From Psococerastis gibbosa (lineage: Eukaryota > Arthropoda > Insecta > Psocodea > Psocidae): DNA of 64,000 nucleotides. The position numbers and the translations under genes are program-made. The stretch is from NCBI GenBank assembly GCA_963971405.1, contig OZ020490.1:20919464-20983463 (forward strand), read 5' to 3'. This document shows positions 1 through 8,090 of this stretch, one piece after another. Position 1 is the first letter of the stretch. Each line of letters begins with the position of its first letter. The notes below the pieces were generated by a model. That model had not been told where the DNA came from and did no database searches. It saw only the letters and a list, made by a program, of their open reading frames with translations.

Positions 1-982
1 TACGGCCTTGCCACCATATACCTTACTTAGCAAACCGTTTCATTCCAAAATGGCAAATTTTCAGGAGAGACAAAAATAAACCGTTTTATAATTTTAATGT
101 TCTTTTACAAATTTTACTACAATGGTGGCATACCACCATCCGACTGATTCCATAGTGCTCAGCTTTGTTTACTGCTAATGCTATTTGCTTTTTTTGCGCC
201 ATATCAAACACCTTGGAGTTTCTTTTCTATTTCAACGATAGAGGCTTTCAGTTTTTTTTTTCGGGGTTGAATAATTTTGCCAGTCGGTAGAAGATTTTCC
301 CCAAACTCGAGGATACCAAGAACTTTTTTTTTCTTTTTTTAAAGTTATAATTAGGGTATCGATAATCTTTTTCGAAACAAAGTTCGGAAGCGGAATGCGA
401 ACCATACTTAGAACAATAATGTTAACGCTGCAATAGAGATGGTGCATGTTTTTGGGTTTCATTCATTAGATCAAGATCTGCACAAGCATGATCGTATAAT
501 ATCCATGCGCAAAGAAATGAAAATAAAATCAGAAATTCATGTGGGGGTCAGTAGCCCCTAATAGCGCCCCTGGGCATCACCAGAATAGATTTGACGTATA
601 TAAACCCTGCTACTGCACTAGTTTACATGCATTATATTCTGCATTTATCTGGTTGTCTCCAGATTTTCGAAGAGCTGTGCTTTGACCAAAGGCAATCTGC
701 GTTGTGTCCCTCTTTTTTCCAATGATTACTTTTTGATGCTCCATATTGTGGTCTAGCTGCTTTTGCATCATCATCTATCATGGAGTCATCTTTTCAATTG
801 TCTATTCAGATTGTGCTTTGAGACATAATTTTTGTTGGTGGTGTTTGTTAGGGACTTAGGCCATGAAGAAAGTTTCATCTGCGGCCACACTTGATACAGT
901 AGCTATTTTTTTGCCCTTGGTTGTACTATGTACAGTATGTACGTGGGAGGGAATGTCAAACAACATGGTTATACAATATATA

Positions 983-1027
983 ATTTTTTTTTTCCCAGTC
1001 GGTACCCCCAGCACTGGGAGCATTTAA
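983..1027 (-). repeat. Short hairpin repeat, copy a
   Basis: Minus-strand reading: a CCCAGT stem, a G-rich loop with GGGGGTACC, the matching ACTGGG stem, then an A-run. The stem pairs perfectly over 6 bp. Related copies with different stems lie at 1088, 1261, 1549, 30038 and 60463. Confidence 0.6.
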
Positions 1028-1048
1028 TAGAAAGAATACAATACAACC

Positions 1049-1050
<2 letters not shown>

Positions 1051-1081
<31 letters not shown>
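1051..1081. repeat. TAA microsatellite
   Basis: About ten TAA units in a row, directly after hairpin copy a. Confidence 0.95.
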
Positions 1082-1087
1082 TTTTCT

Positions 1088-1142
1088 TCTTTTTTTTCTT
1101 CTTCGGCCGGTACTCCCCTGCGCCGAAGGAATATATTTATAA
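1088..1142 (-). repeat. Short hairpin repeat, copy b
   Basis: Minus-strand reading: a 7-bp perfect stem CTTCGGC/GCCGAAG around a loop containing GGGGAGTACC, followed by an A-rich tail. It is preceded by an ATATATTCC-type segment that also occurs beside the copy at 60463. Confidence 0.6.
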
Positions 1143-1260
1143 ATTAACAATTATACCCTTATAATATAAATAACCTGTGGGCCCCCAAGTTAATCAACTT
1201 GTCGGGGGTCGCACAGTAAACGCTGTAGATGATGCAGCATGTTTTCTATTAATAATAATC

Positions 1261-1322
1261 TTTCTTTCTTTCTTTCTTTTCCTTGTCCAGTATTCCCTGG
1301 ACAAGGAGCATATATTACAAAA
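1261..1322 (-). repeat. Short hairpin repeat, copy c
   Basis: Perfect 10-bp stem CCTTGTCCAG/CTGGACAAGG (1281-1290 with 1297-1306) around a 6-nt loop. The minus-strand 3' side is an AAAG-rich tail. It shares the TATATGCTCC approach sequence with other copies. Confidence 0.6.
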
Positions 1323-1548
1323 ATACAATGCATAATAATACCATCCCGCATCCCCAAGCTAGCGCTTATTTGGGACAAAAGACTCATACAGTGCTGCTAA
1401 ACAAGGCTTAATCATTTATTTTTGTTATTTATTTATAATGTTTATTTTATTTTATGTTTATTTTTATTTTGTTTTTACTTGTTATTTTAATGTCAGTTTT
1501 TATTATTATTAACTCCCATTATACATAATAATCACTTTTCACTTTTTT

Positions 1549-1600
1549 TTTTACTTTTTTCCTTGACCGGTAACCCCGGACAAGGTGCATATATTGAGAC
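1549..1600 (-). repeat. Short hairpin repeat, copy d
   Basis: Stem CCTTGTCC/GGTCAAGG with one mismatch around a loop with GGGGTTACC, ending in an A-rich run on the minus strand. Same layout as copies a to c. Confidence 0.55.
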
Positions 1601-1711
1601 AATTTGTTATTAATCAGCATTATCACGCTCAAGCTTCCGCTTATCGAGCGATCATAGTGCAGTGGCTCTGCAAGATATAAATATAATTAATAATAATTAA
1701 TAATAATAAAC

Positions 1712-1717
1712 CATTAT
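1712..1717. repeat. Target site duplication, left (cattat)
   Basis: The six bases cattat directly precede the left terminus and recur at 16824-16829 directly after the right terminus. Six-base duplications are the hallmark of Polinton insertion, so these fix both ends. Confidence 0.93.
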
Positions 1718-1735
1718 AGTAGTATAGAAAGGGGG

Positions 1736-1950
1736 TTTCTGGCGCTTACCCCACCCCCCGTCGAGCTACCCCATCTACCCCACCCCCCGTCATGCTACCC
1801 CTCGTGGGTGGTCTGAGTTTCTGGCGCTTACCCCACCCCCCGTCGAGCTACCCCATCTACCCCACCCCCCGTCATGCTACCCCTCGTGGGTGGTCTGAGG
1901 TTCTAGCGCTTATCCCCCCCCGTCGAGACCCGTGGGTGGTCTTTCTATGG
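1736..1950 (+). repeat. Terminal 82-bp tandem repeats, left TIR
   Basis: Two full copies (about 1736-1816 and 1817-1898) and a shortened third of a C-rich unit with CGCTTACCCCACCCCCC, each closing with GTGGGTGGTCT. The same array lies inverted at about 16592-16805. Confidence 0.9.
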
Positions 1951-2100
1951 CACTATGATTGTTTTTTTTTTATTTTTATAATTACTAATTTGTGAGATAC
2001 AGAGTTTTTTTTTTTTTTTTTTTTTTTTATTTTTTTTTTTTTTTTTTTTTTATGGTGTTAATTGAATTAAAACATTTCTTTCTTCTTCTTCTTTCTTCTT

Positions 2101-2338
2101 CGTGGGTGGTCTTTGTACCCCGCCGTGCTTATCCCGTTGTCTATCTATCTCTGTACCAGGTGGGTGGTCTATGACGCACCCCCCCCCCCCCTCCCCGTAG
2201 TACAGCGTACATCTAGAATGTTCCAAATGTGTCGTTACAAAAGGCATCGCCTTGGGTTGAGGAGCTTAGTTGAAGCCAAACCTTCATTCAAGACTCAAGT
2301 AATACCACTTTATAAGTAAAATTGTATAATCTTACAAC
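2101..2338 (+). promoter_or_regulatory. Upstream region of the left TIR gene
   Basis: Contains two GTGGGTGGTCT motifs (near 2104 and 2161), a C-run, and from about 2229 a leader of roughly 100 bp that recurs in front of the polymerase gene (14757-14860, minus strand). A TATA-like CTTTATAAGTA lies near 2308, about 25-30 bp before the ATG. The promoter call is inferred from position and from reuse of the module. Confidence 0.45.
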
Positions 2339-2644
2339 ATGACATCTCTATTCAATAAAGTTAATGCCATCAACCAAGTAGCCGGGCCTACCATATCAAT
2401 GCGAAAACTAGTGATTGGAGTTAAATACCTAATATTGAAAATAGTGCAAATCGAAAAAACAGAATATGGACCAGCTGTAAAAGTCATATTGCGAGGATTG
2501 GAAAAAGAAGTCGTGGAATGTTTTGTGCCTCAACAATATCTGCCAGCCTTTCAACAAAGTGAAGTTACTCCAGGAGCTGAGATGTATCTTATCGTTTCAA
2601 GCCATCGGGGAAAAAATAGTGTCAACCTACAGATCATAGAATGA
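2339..2644 (+). CDS. Small TIR-encoded Polinton protein, copy 1 (OB-fold-like candidate)
   Basis: A 101-residue protein with no signal peptide or membrane segment. After about 20 residues it reads as a compact all-beta domain: alternating hydrophobic strands, a YGPAVKVIL strand, a FVPQQYLPAF segment and a closing EMYLIV strand. That layout would suit a small OB-fold, single-strand-binding type protein, but this is inferred from pattern only. It lies wholly inside the terminal inverted repeat, so an identical copy sits at 15898-16203 facing the other way. The ATG follows a TATA-like box by about 25 bp. Two copies give double dosage and protection by TIR homogenisation. The ORF is clearly genuine; its function is not established. 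Confidence 0.8.
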   Translation: MTSLFNKVNAINQVAGPTISMRKLVIGVKYLILKIVQIEKTEYGPAVKVILRGLEKEVVECFVPQQYLPAFQQSEVTPGAEMYLIVSSHRGKNSVNLQIIE

Positions 2645-2914
2645 ATATTTCATGATGTATTATTATTGTAAACTACAGAAATAATGTAAATATATGAATA
2701 ATTTCTATATATATTTTGTTCTTGTTTTATTAATTTCATAACTAGTTTTAAGCTTACAGTTAGATGATGATGAGTATTAAAAACTAATGTTTGAAAGAAA
2801 CAAGCTATTGCTTCAGTCATAATCGAGTACTTGAACGGTGAAGGGTTATCATAATCATAGACTATGAAATGATGTAAATCAAATAATTAAACGAGTACAT
2901 TAGCTAATTTTAAT

Positions 2915-3720
2915 AAATCTATCCGAAGCATAGGTTTATGGGAAGTATTGATTTGGTAAATAGTTAACCGTGTGCAGGTTCAAACCTGTTGTGAATCACC
3001 AGGTGCATATAACTCTGTACAGCCGTCTAATGGTTCAGACAAACAACACATTAATAAATCTACCCCTCGCGGACAGTCCATTGTAAGCTAATGTGATTTT
3101 TGTTTTCGTAAATCTATCCAACACTTATATTGAAGGGAAGTATTGATTTGGTAAACAGAGTGCAGGTTCAAACCTGTTGTGAATCACCAGGTGCATATAA
3201 CTCTGTACAGCCGTCTAATGGTTCAAACAAACAAGCCATTAATAAATCTACCCCTCGCTGACAGTCCATTGTAAGCTAAAGTGATTTTTGTTTTCGTAAA
3301 TCTATCCAACACTTAGGTTGAAGGGAAGTATTGATTTGGTAAACAAATAACAGGGTGCAGGTTCAAACCTGTTGTGAATCACCAGGTGCATATACTCTGT
3401 ACAGCCATCTAATGGTTCAAACAAACAAGCCATTAATAAATCTACCCCTCGCTGACAGTCCATTGTAAGCTAAAGTGATTTTTGTTTTCGTAGATCTATC
3501 CAACACTTAGGTTGAAGGGAAGTATTGATTTGGTAAACAGAGTGCAGGTTCAAACCTGTTGTGAATCACCAGGTGCATATAACTCAGTACACCCATCACA
3601 CCAGGTGGTCCATTGTAAGCTAAGTGATTTTACAAATGGTGCTTACCCCCCCCCCCCCCCTCCGCACCGTACAAACACCTTCCCCTCGCCGACAGTCCAT
3701 TGTAAGCTAAAGTGATTTTT
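2915..3720 (+). repeat. About 190-bp subterminal tandem repeats, left
   Basis: Four units begin near 2915, 3110, 3298 and 3492, each 188-195 bp; the last is altered by a C-run. Every unit carries the palindrome AGGTTCAAACCT, a TGTGAATCACCAGG segment and a CTCGCTGACAGTCCATTG block. The opposite end (about 14990-15655) has a rearranged set with a shortened unit. Role unknown; subterminal arrays in other elements can bind replication or transposition proteins. Confidence 0.9.
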
Positions 3721-3753
3721 GTTTTTGCATCAGTTGCAATCGGTCGTTAGAAA

Positions 3754-4455
3754 ATGAAGGGTGTCTTTACCACATATTATCCGCTTCGTGATGGACAAAG
3801 TGTTATTGTTGGATTACAATTCAAAACATCAGAATTCGAAGTATACGTCGTAGTTGTTGATAAAGATCAGGAAATTGCATTCAATATGATTGAATGGGAG
3901 TTCTGGTGTGCAACATTACCATTATTTCGATTATATCTCCGTAAGAAAACAGTGTGCTACAACGGAAATATACTATGGACACCTAATTTCATCAAATCAA
4001 ACCTGACGATGATGTTAACGAATGATAATGAATTGGAAATGAAGTCTCCATCATCACACATTAAGCTATCTAGAGTAAATATTGAGAACATACAAGCATT
4101 GAAAGCTATTCTTCATATTGTATGCTGTGAGTTGGAGGAGAAGAAGATGCAGGCTAACTTCCACTTAAAAAATATCTTGAAAGACGTATACATGGACTTG
4201 GAAACAGATGACGTTTCAATGGAAGCTTTTTTACAGTTTGTGCAATCACCAACTCCAATAGTAGCAACTATCGAGGATGTTCGTTGTAAACTAGTGTCGA
4301 AGAAGTATCGAAATCAATCAAATCGTATATATTTAGAAATTATAACCATCTATGAAAATGAATTGTGCTCTGTGATACTTAAGCACTGGTTGGAGCGACC
4401 TCAAGTCAGTATGAACCAGACTGTTGAACATGATGAAACCGCTGGGAATAGTTGA
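3754..4455 (+). CDS. Polinton accessory protein of unknown function
   Basis: A 233-residue protein that I do not recognise. It is rich in hydrophobic and aromatic residues at the start, with an EWEFWCA segment near residue 48. A middle helical stretch has acidic and lysine-rich faces, and the tail is acidic. No membrane span, zinc site or catalytic motif is evident. The ATG lies directly behind the last subterminal repeat. Its first 16 or so codons and leader are duplicated as a relic at 14892-14945 near the other end. The last 26 bases overlap the start of the next gene in another frame, so the two are probably co-expressed. Start choice: first ATG after the repeat, conserved in the relic. 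Confidence 0.75.
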   Translation: MKGVFTTYYPLRDGQSVIVGLQFKTSEFEVYVVVVDKDQEIAFNMIEWEFWCATLPLFRLYLRKKTVCYNGNILWTPNFIKSNLTMMLTNDNELEMKSPSSHIKLSRVNIENIQALKAILHIVCCELEEKKMQANFHLKNILKDVYMDLETDDVSMEAFLQFVQSPTPIVATIEDVRCKLVSKKYRNQSNRIYLEIITIYENELCSVILKHWLERPQVSMNQTVEHDETAGNS

Positions 4456-4927
4456 GTTTCAAGGTTTCAAAGATAATGGAAACAATTTCATCATCAAAGA
4501 ATTGGCTATGGGCCCTGCATACGATGACCAGTATGAGCATTGGTTTTTCCGTCCACCCTTTCCATTCGCCAATCTTACAGCTCAAGTAAAAAGCAGCAAC
4601 ACATGGAGCACAAATAATCTCCATAAACTTCGTTGGGAAGAGGGGAACGTGAACTACATTTGGCTAAAGAACATTTTACTTGAGTTTGCTAATCAGTATA
4701 CTAGAATTGCTACTAAAGGAGGAGAGAAGCAAGTATGGCTTGCAGGAATACTAGAACGTGTTGTATATGACTTGGACTCTGTGGTTCTGGCAAGTTTTCA
4801 GAAGTTACCACCTGTAGAAGCTAAACAATGCATTCACACGGGAAACTGCGCGTTGATAAATTTGAAGAAACTACAGAAATGGTTTCAAGATGTCTATTGT
4901 TTCATTGATCATGATGAGGTTGATTAA
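4430..4927 (+). CDS. Polinton accessory protein, possible nuclease-like fold
   Basis: A 165-residue protein counted from the first ATG at 4430 (a second lies at 4433; the frame is open further upstream, but from TTG). It begins with a beta strand reading IVEFQGF, then a KELAM helix, a PPFP turn, a WLK helix, a KGGEKQVWL segment, a central YDLDS, and a late IHTGNCALINLKKLQKWF. This order of acidic and His/Cys motifs resembles a degenerate RNase H-like 3'-5' exonuclease, but the first acidic pair is not canonical. Activity cannot be claimed. It overlaps the previous gene by 26 bp and ends 13 bp before the converging integrase gene. An AATAAA directly follows its stop. Confidence 0.7.
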   Translation: MMKPLGIVEFQGFKDNGNNFIIKELAMGPAYDDQYEHWFFRPPFPFANLTAQVKSSNTWSTNNLHKLRWEEGNVNYIWLKNILLEFANQYTRIATKGGEKQVWLAGILERVVYDLDSVVLASFQKLPPVEAKQCIHTGNCALINLKKLQKWFQDVYCFIDHDEVD

Positions 4928-4940
4928 AATAAAGTTATAT

Positions 4941-5855
4941 TTATAAAATATCAGTTTTATTAATCCATGTAGGTTTCGGGAAACCAAGCCATTTCACATA
5001 TAATTTATCCTTTGACTTTTTCAAAACTTTCTCCACCAAATATACATCTGGATGCTTGGTTTTCTGCAACTCTTCCATATACCATGAGCCCAAGATGGGT
5101 TCGCCATCCATAGCCTCAAGGAGATAGGTGGTAGGTCGAGTAGGTTGTACTAGACGCACGCGAAATACTTCTGTAGACCAGTTCGGTTGGTAACCCTTCT
5201 CAAATAAGGCTTTTTGCTTGCTGATTCTGACAGGATCACCCTCTTGAAATTTCTGTTTGATAGTACCTTTCACATCAACAGCATTATACATGGATAATAA
5301 TTTTGCTTCATGTTCTTCTCGCACATCAGCAGGACACATGTTAATTGTCCTATGCTTGGTAGTGTTATATTGTTGCACTAGACGAGGTAGTAAATGCAAC
5401 CACTTATAATTTCCCTGCAAGCTGAATTCCTTCCACATTCGATTTTTCAGAGTGCGATTCCAGCGTTCAATAATTGAAGCTTTCAGTGTAGAATACGTAG
5501 CATAATGATTAATGCTATATTGTTTTAGAAGACTTTTCATTCGCATGTTGAAAAATTCTAGTCCCATATCTGACTGGAGGTGAGCAGGAGCTTGTGGAGC
5601 TCTATTGAGAATTTTTATGAAAGCTTCAGTAACATTTTTCATAGATTTAGTTTTTACTGCTTCTGCATAACCGAATTTTGTGAATGCATTTATCACTGTT
5701 AGAATATATTTATATCCTTTATTAATCCTTGAATATGGAATCATTTCCACTAGATCTGCTTGCCATAAATCATGCATTCCTTTAAGAGTCACATGACGTC
5801 GAGGATAATTCCGTCGAGCAGGCCGATGAATTTCATCAACCAAAGCTTGCTTCAT
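4941..5855 (-). CDS. Polinton retrovirus-like integrase with C-terminal chromodomain
   Basis: A 304-residue DDE integrase that would insert the element DNA into host chromosomes. The core shows Asp34 (WQADLVEM), Asp96 (LQSDMGLEF) and Glu130 (IIERWNRTLK), with the usual Polinton ARRNYPRR lead-in. An SH3-like region follows, then a chromodomain-like end (about residues 265-302, YLVEKVLKKSK and VKWLGFP), which in other integrases binds modified histones and biases target choice. No N-terminal HHCC zinc domain lies in this ORF. The ATG overlaps the stop of the upstream gene (ATGA), so coupled translation is plausible. All three catalytic residues are present and the frame is open throughout. Confidence 0.93.
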   Translation of the reverse strand: MKQALVDEIHRPARRNYPRRHVTLKGMHDLWQADLVEMIPYSRINKGYKYILTVINAFTKFGYAEAVKTKSMKNVTEAFIKILNRAPQAPAHLQSDMGLEFFNMRMKSLLKQYSINHYATYSTLKASIIERWNRTLKNRMWKEFSLQGNYKWLHLLPRLVQQYNTTKHRTINMCPADVREEHEAKLLSMYNAVDVKGTIKQKFQEGDPVRISKQKALFEKGYQPNWSTEVFRVRLVQPTRPTTYLLEAMDGEPILGSWYMEELQKTKHPDVYLVEKVLKKSKDKLYVKWLGFPKPTWINKTDIL

Positions 5856-6550
5856 TGAATAATATTTGCTTCTCGCAATTCGCTTATAATATCAATGATT
5901 TCGTTTTGATGACTTGTATGTCCTGCAGCATGTGATGCATTAAGTAAGCGTAATCGTTCTACCAGTTCATTTGGATCGTTCCAATACCGGTATTCACCAC
6001 CAGATTTTATCCCAAATAGCTGTTTAATAATCTTTTGATATTTATAACGTTGACTGCCCCTCAGACGACCACTAGTGGTTAAATGAGCTCCAGTTCTTTC
6101 CAGCATATCTTTATAAGCTTGTAAATCTTCCGGAGTATAGTTTTCAGGCTTGTTCAAGGTTAATAATTCATATAAGCCCAATGTACCTTGCCATGTTTTA
6201 TCTTCGATTGTGATTGAATCATCTTCATCATTGAAATGTACAGGGTATGAACCCAGCCTAAATATACCTTCATTACTTCGTGTTAGTCCATAGTATGTAT
6301 CAATGGTTTTCCTATTATAATGATCAGGTATAAATAAGTCTCAATATTTGCTAACTCCGGGTTTATTTATTGTTTTTTCTGGTGCTGTCTGTTTGTTCAA
6401 CTCAATTAATTCTTGTAGTGGTTTCGAGACCGGTTTTAACTTTCGCTCTTGCTGAGCAGCCTCATTGTGTAGATCACGTTTAAGATTAAGGTACTTTTGC
6501 TGCAGAGCTTTGCGTATGTTGACAATATTCTTGATAACTTTAGTATCCAT
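5852..6550 (-). pseudogene. Conserved Polinton protein interrupted by one in-frame TGA
   Basis: One 233-codon frame runs from the ATG at 6550 to the stop at 5852 and is broken only by TGA at 6341-6343, after 69 codons. No frameshift is involved: the frame on both sides is the same. The first part is basic and helical (IRKALQQKYLNLKRDL). The second carries an IDTYYGL segment, a GLYELL helix and a closing YWNDPNELVERLRLL then EIIDIISELREA. This matches my recollection of a protein conserved beside Polinton integrases; its function is unknown. It sits between the ATPase and integrase genes. Either a recent nonsense mutation, a base error or readthrough explains the stop; the local context is not a classic leaky one. 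Confidence 0.75.
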
Positions 6551-6597
6551 ATCTACCTCACCGAGTCACAGTTGAATGAATAATGATGAGTTGAGTG

Positions 6598-7293
6598 TTA
6601 AGCAGAGTTATTTATATCTTTGAAGTAGTGATCGAATCCCTGCCGATATCGTCCATCGTTTAATCCAAAATCTTTTGCAATAACTAGGAATGCATGTGAC
6701 TCTTTCCATGCTTCGGCGCAGAGTTTCATGAATGTCGCTAAATCCATATCCCCCGCAACATGGTCTCTATACACATTCTTTATATTAAGTAAATCCTGTT
6801 TGAATAGCACGATAAAATTCAAATTGTCTCGCAACAAATGTTTTGGAATAGAGGTATAGGTCTGAGTGAGATAGAAGCAATCAATCCCTTTATGACGACC
6901 CATACAGTAGACATTTCGAATTTCCGTTTGTGATTCACATGAAACATCGTCGAATATTAGCACAGAGTTAGGTTTGATGTCAGAGAGTGGTGTAACCGAA
7001 TCGCTTGACCCCGTAAAAGTCATCCCACGAATAGAATTTACATTTGTCTCAAGCTGCTGGTATTTATGTTGAAACAATGTTTTGCAGAATAAGTATACAT
7101 TTTCAAATCGTAGCCCAAACGGATGATATACCATACTGCATAGTAGGCTTGTTTTACCACAACCTGATGGGCCGCAGATTGCACCACGAATCGATCCGGG
7201 GAGTAAAGGTCCATGCTTTCTATTATTCCGTACATCTTCATCTTCTTGACTTAGAATCACACTGAACTTGTGTCTCTGTGGTACGAGCTTCAT
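6598..7293 (-). CDS. Polinton genome-packaging ATPase (FtsK/HerA, A32-like)
   Basis: A 231-residue P-loop ATPase expected to drive element DNA into a capsid. Walker A is GPSGCGKT (residues 41-48). Walker B is SVLIFDDV around residue 110, followed by a polar sensor segment and an HKGIDCFYLTQTY stretch typical of this group. The start is set at the second Met (7293). The frame opens at 7347, but the extra 18 residues overlap the shared promoter and read as non-conserved sequence. It heads the minus-strand block (ATPase, broken gene, integrase) and diverges from the phospholipase gene across only about 66 bp. Confidence 0.9.
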   Translation of the reverse strand: MKLVPQRHKFSVILSQEDEDVRNNRKHGPLLPGSIRGAICGPSGCGKTSLLCSMVYHPFGLRFENVYLFCKTLFQHKYQQLETNVNSIRGMTFTGSSDSVTPLSDIKPNSVLIFDDVSCESQTEIRNVYCMGRHKGIDCFYLTQTYTSIPKHLLRDNLNFIVLFKQDLLNIKNVYRDHVAGDMDLATFMKLCAEAWKESHAFLVIAKDFGLNDGRYRQGFDHYFKDINNSA

Positions 7294-7359
7294 TATATGA
7301 CTGATAAAAAAGTTATAAATACCACTGTATATATGTATTTTACTCATTCACATTTGAGA
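7294..7359. promoter_or_regulatory. Divergent promoter between ATPase and minor-capsid genes
   Basis: A 66-bp AT-rich gap between divergent starts. TTATAAATACC (near 7313) can serve as a TATA box for the plus-strand gene. TATATATGT and its complement can serve the minus-strand gene. Inferred from position and composition only. Confidence 0.4.
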
Positions 7360-8085
7360 ATGTCTATGGTGAACAGCATAATTAATAAGTTACCATTTGA
7401 AGCACATATCCCCGGCTATCAATTCTGCGGACCAGGCACCAAGTTAGAAAAACGATTAATTCGAGGAGATCGAGGGAGAAACAAACTTGATCAAGCTTGC
7501 CGTGAACACGATATAGCTTATTCGCAGTCATCAGATATAACTAATCGACACGTAGCGGATATAAAATTAGCAGATCAAGCGTGGCAACGTGTTAAGGCAA
7601 AAGATTCATCTATAGGGGAAAAAATTGTCGCTTTAGGTGTGACAGCTGCAATGAAAGTTAAACGAAAGCTGGGATTTGGGCTGAAGCGGAAAGTATCCTT
7701 CAGATCACTATTGACTTCAGCGAAGAAAGCGATAAAGCTTGCAAAACCACCCACTGTGGCGGATACAATCAAGATTGCTTATAAATCTGTGAAGAAATCA
7801 AAGGGAAATAAGGTGAAACTTCCCCGAATCATACCTATTGCCAAGACAGGTGGTATATTACCACTTATCCCGATATTTGCGGGGCTTTCTGCACTAGGCG
7901 CTCTCTCTGGCGGTGCTGCAGGAATTACATCAGCTGTTAATAAAGTCCATAGTGCACAGAAAAAGTATGAAGAAATGAAACGTCATAATCAAACTATGGA
8001 ATCTATAGCTATTGGGAAAGGCTTGTATTTAGCGCCACATAAGAAAGGGAGTGGACTCTACTTGCATCCTTATTCAAAAAACTAA
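7360..8085 (+). CDS. Polinton minor virion protein: phospholipase A2 domain with pX-like hydrophobic tail
   Basis: A 241-residue protein counted from the ATG at 7360; a further ATG lies at 7366. Residues 11-60 form a compact viral-type phospholipase A2 domain: Ca-loop YQFCGPGT (20-27), then the RGDRGRNKLD segment and the catalytic pair His50-Asp51 in CREHDIAY with Tyr54. Parvovirus VP1 uses such a domain to breach endosomal membranes. A long basic middle follows. Then comes a glycine-rich hydrophobic segment (GGILPLIPIFAGL) reminiscent of the adenovirus core protein pX, and a tail with a repeated GLYL-x-P motif. It leads the capsid block and ends 5 bp before the protease gene. A membrane-active, DNA- or capsid-associated entry role is inferred from the family. 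Confidence 0.85.
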   Translation: MSMVNSIINKLPFEAHIPGYQFCGPGTKLEKRLIRGDRGRNKLDQACREHDIAYSQSSDITNRHVADIKLADQAWQRVKAKDSSIGEKIVALGVTAAMKVKRKLGFGLKRKVSFRSLLTSAKKAIKLAKPPTVADTIKIAYKSVKKSKGNKVKLPRIIPIAKTGGILPLIPIFAGLSALGALSGGAAGITSAVNKVHSAQKKYEEMKRHNQTMESIAIGKGLYLAPHKKGSGLYLHPYSKN

Positions 8086-8090
8086 GTTGC

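Larger units (their letters stand above)
1..1711. other. Non-coding host flank left of the Polinton
   Basis: No credible gene. The stretch is AT-rich, with T-rich and pyrimidine runs, one TAA microsatellite and four short hairpin repeats listed separately. The short open frames here run through repeat tails and simple sequence and do not resemble a protein family. Confidence 0.7.
1718..3391 (+). repeat. Polinton terminal inverted repeat, left
   Basis: Matches the reverse complement of 15151-16823 almost base for base, including the complete 101-codon gene. Differences seen are in the long T/A homopolymer (24 T, A, 22 T here; 18, A, 27 on the right, read in the same sense) and scattered bases. 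Homology stops near 3391, where the two sides carry different arrangements of the same roughly 190-bp subrepeat. Related sequence resumes further inside, up to the start of the gene at 3754. Confidence 0.93.

Noticed and set aside
956-1387. Two minus-strand short ORFs in the left flank
   Set aside because: They run through microsatellites and hairpin repeats and have low-complexity Ile or Lys stretches.
2915-3720. CRISPR-like array
   Set aside because: Units are about 190 bp and fully repetitive, with no short repeat and unique spacer pattern; this is a eukaryotic transposon end.
5850-5856. Programmed frameshift joining the broken gene to the integrase
   Set aside because: The stop and the integrase ATG overlap as ATGA, and the upstream product ends with a natural-looking closing helix, so two separate genes are simpler.
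6341-6343. Selenocysteine or efficient readthrough at the TGA
   Set aside because: No leaky context or obvious selenocysteine element was seen; a nonsense mutation or base error is simpler, though not proved.
7270-7359. 30-residue N-terminal extension of the phospholipase protein
   Set aside because: It would overlap the opposite-strand ATPase start and read through the TATA-like region; no family-like sequence there.
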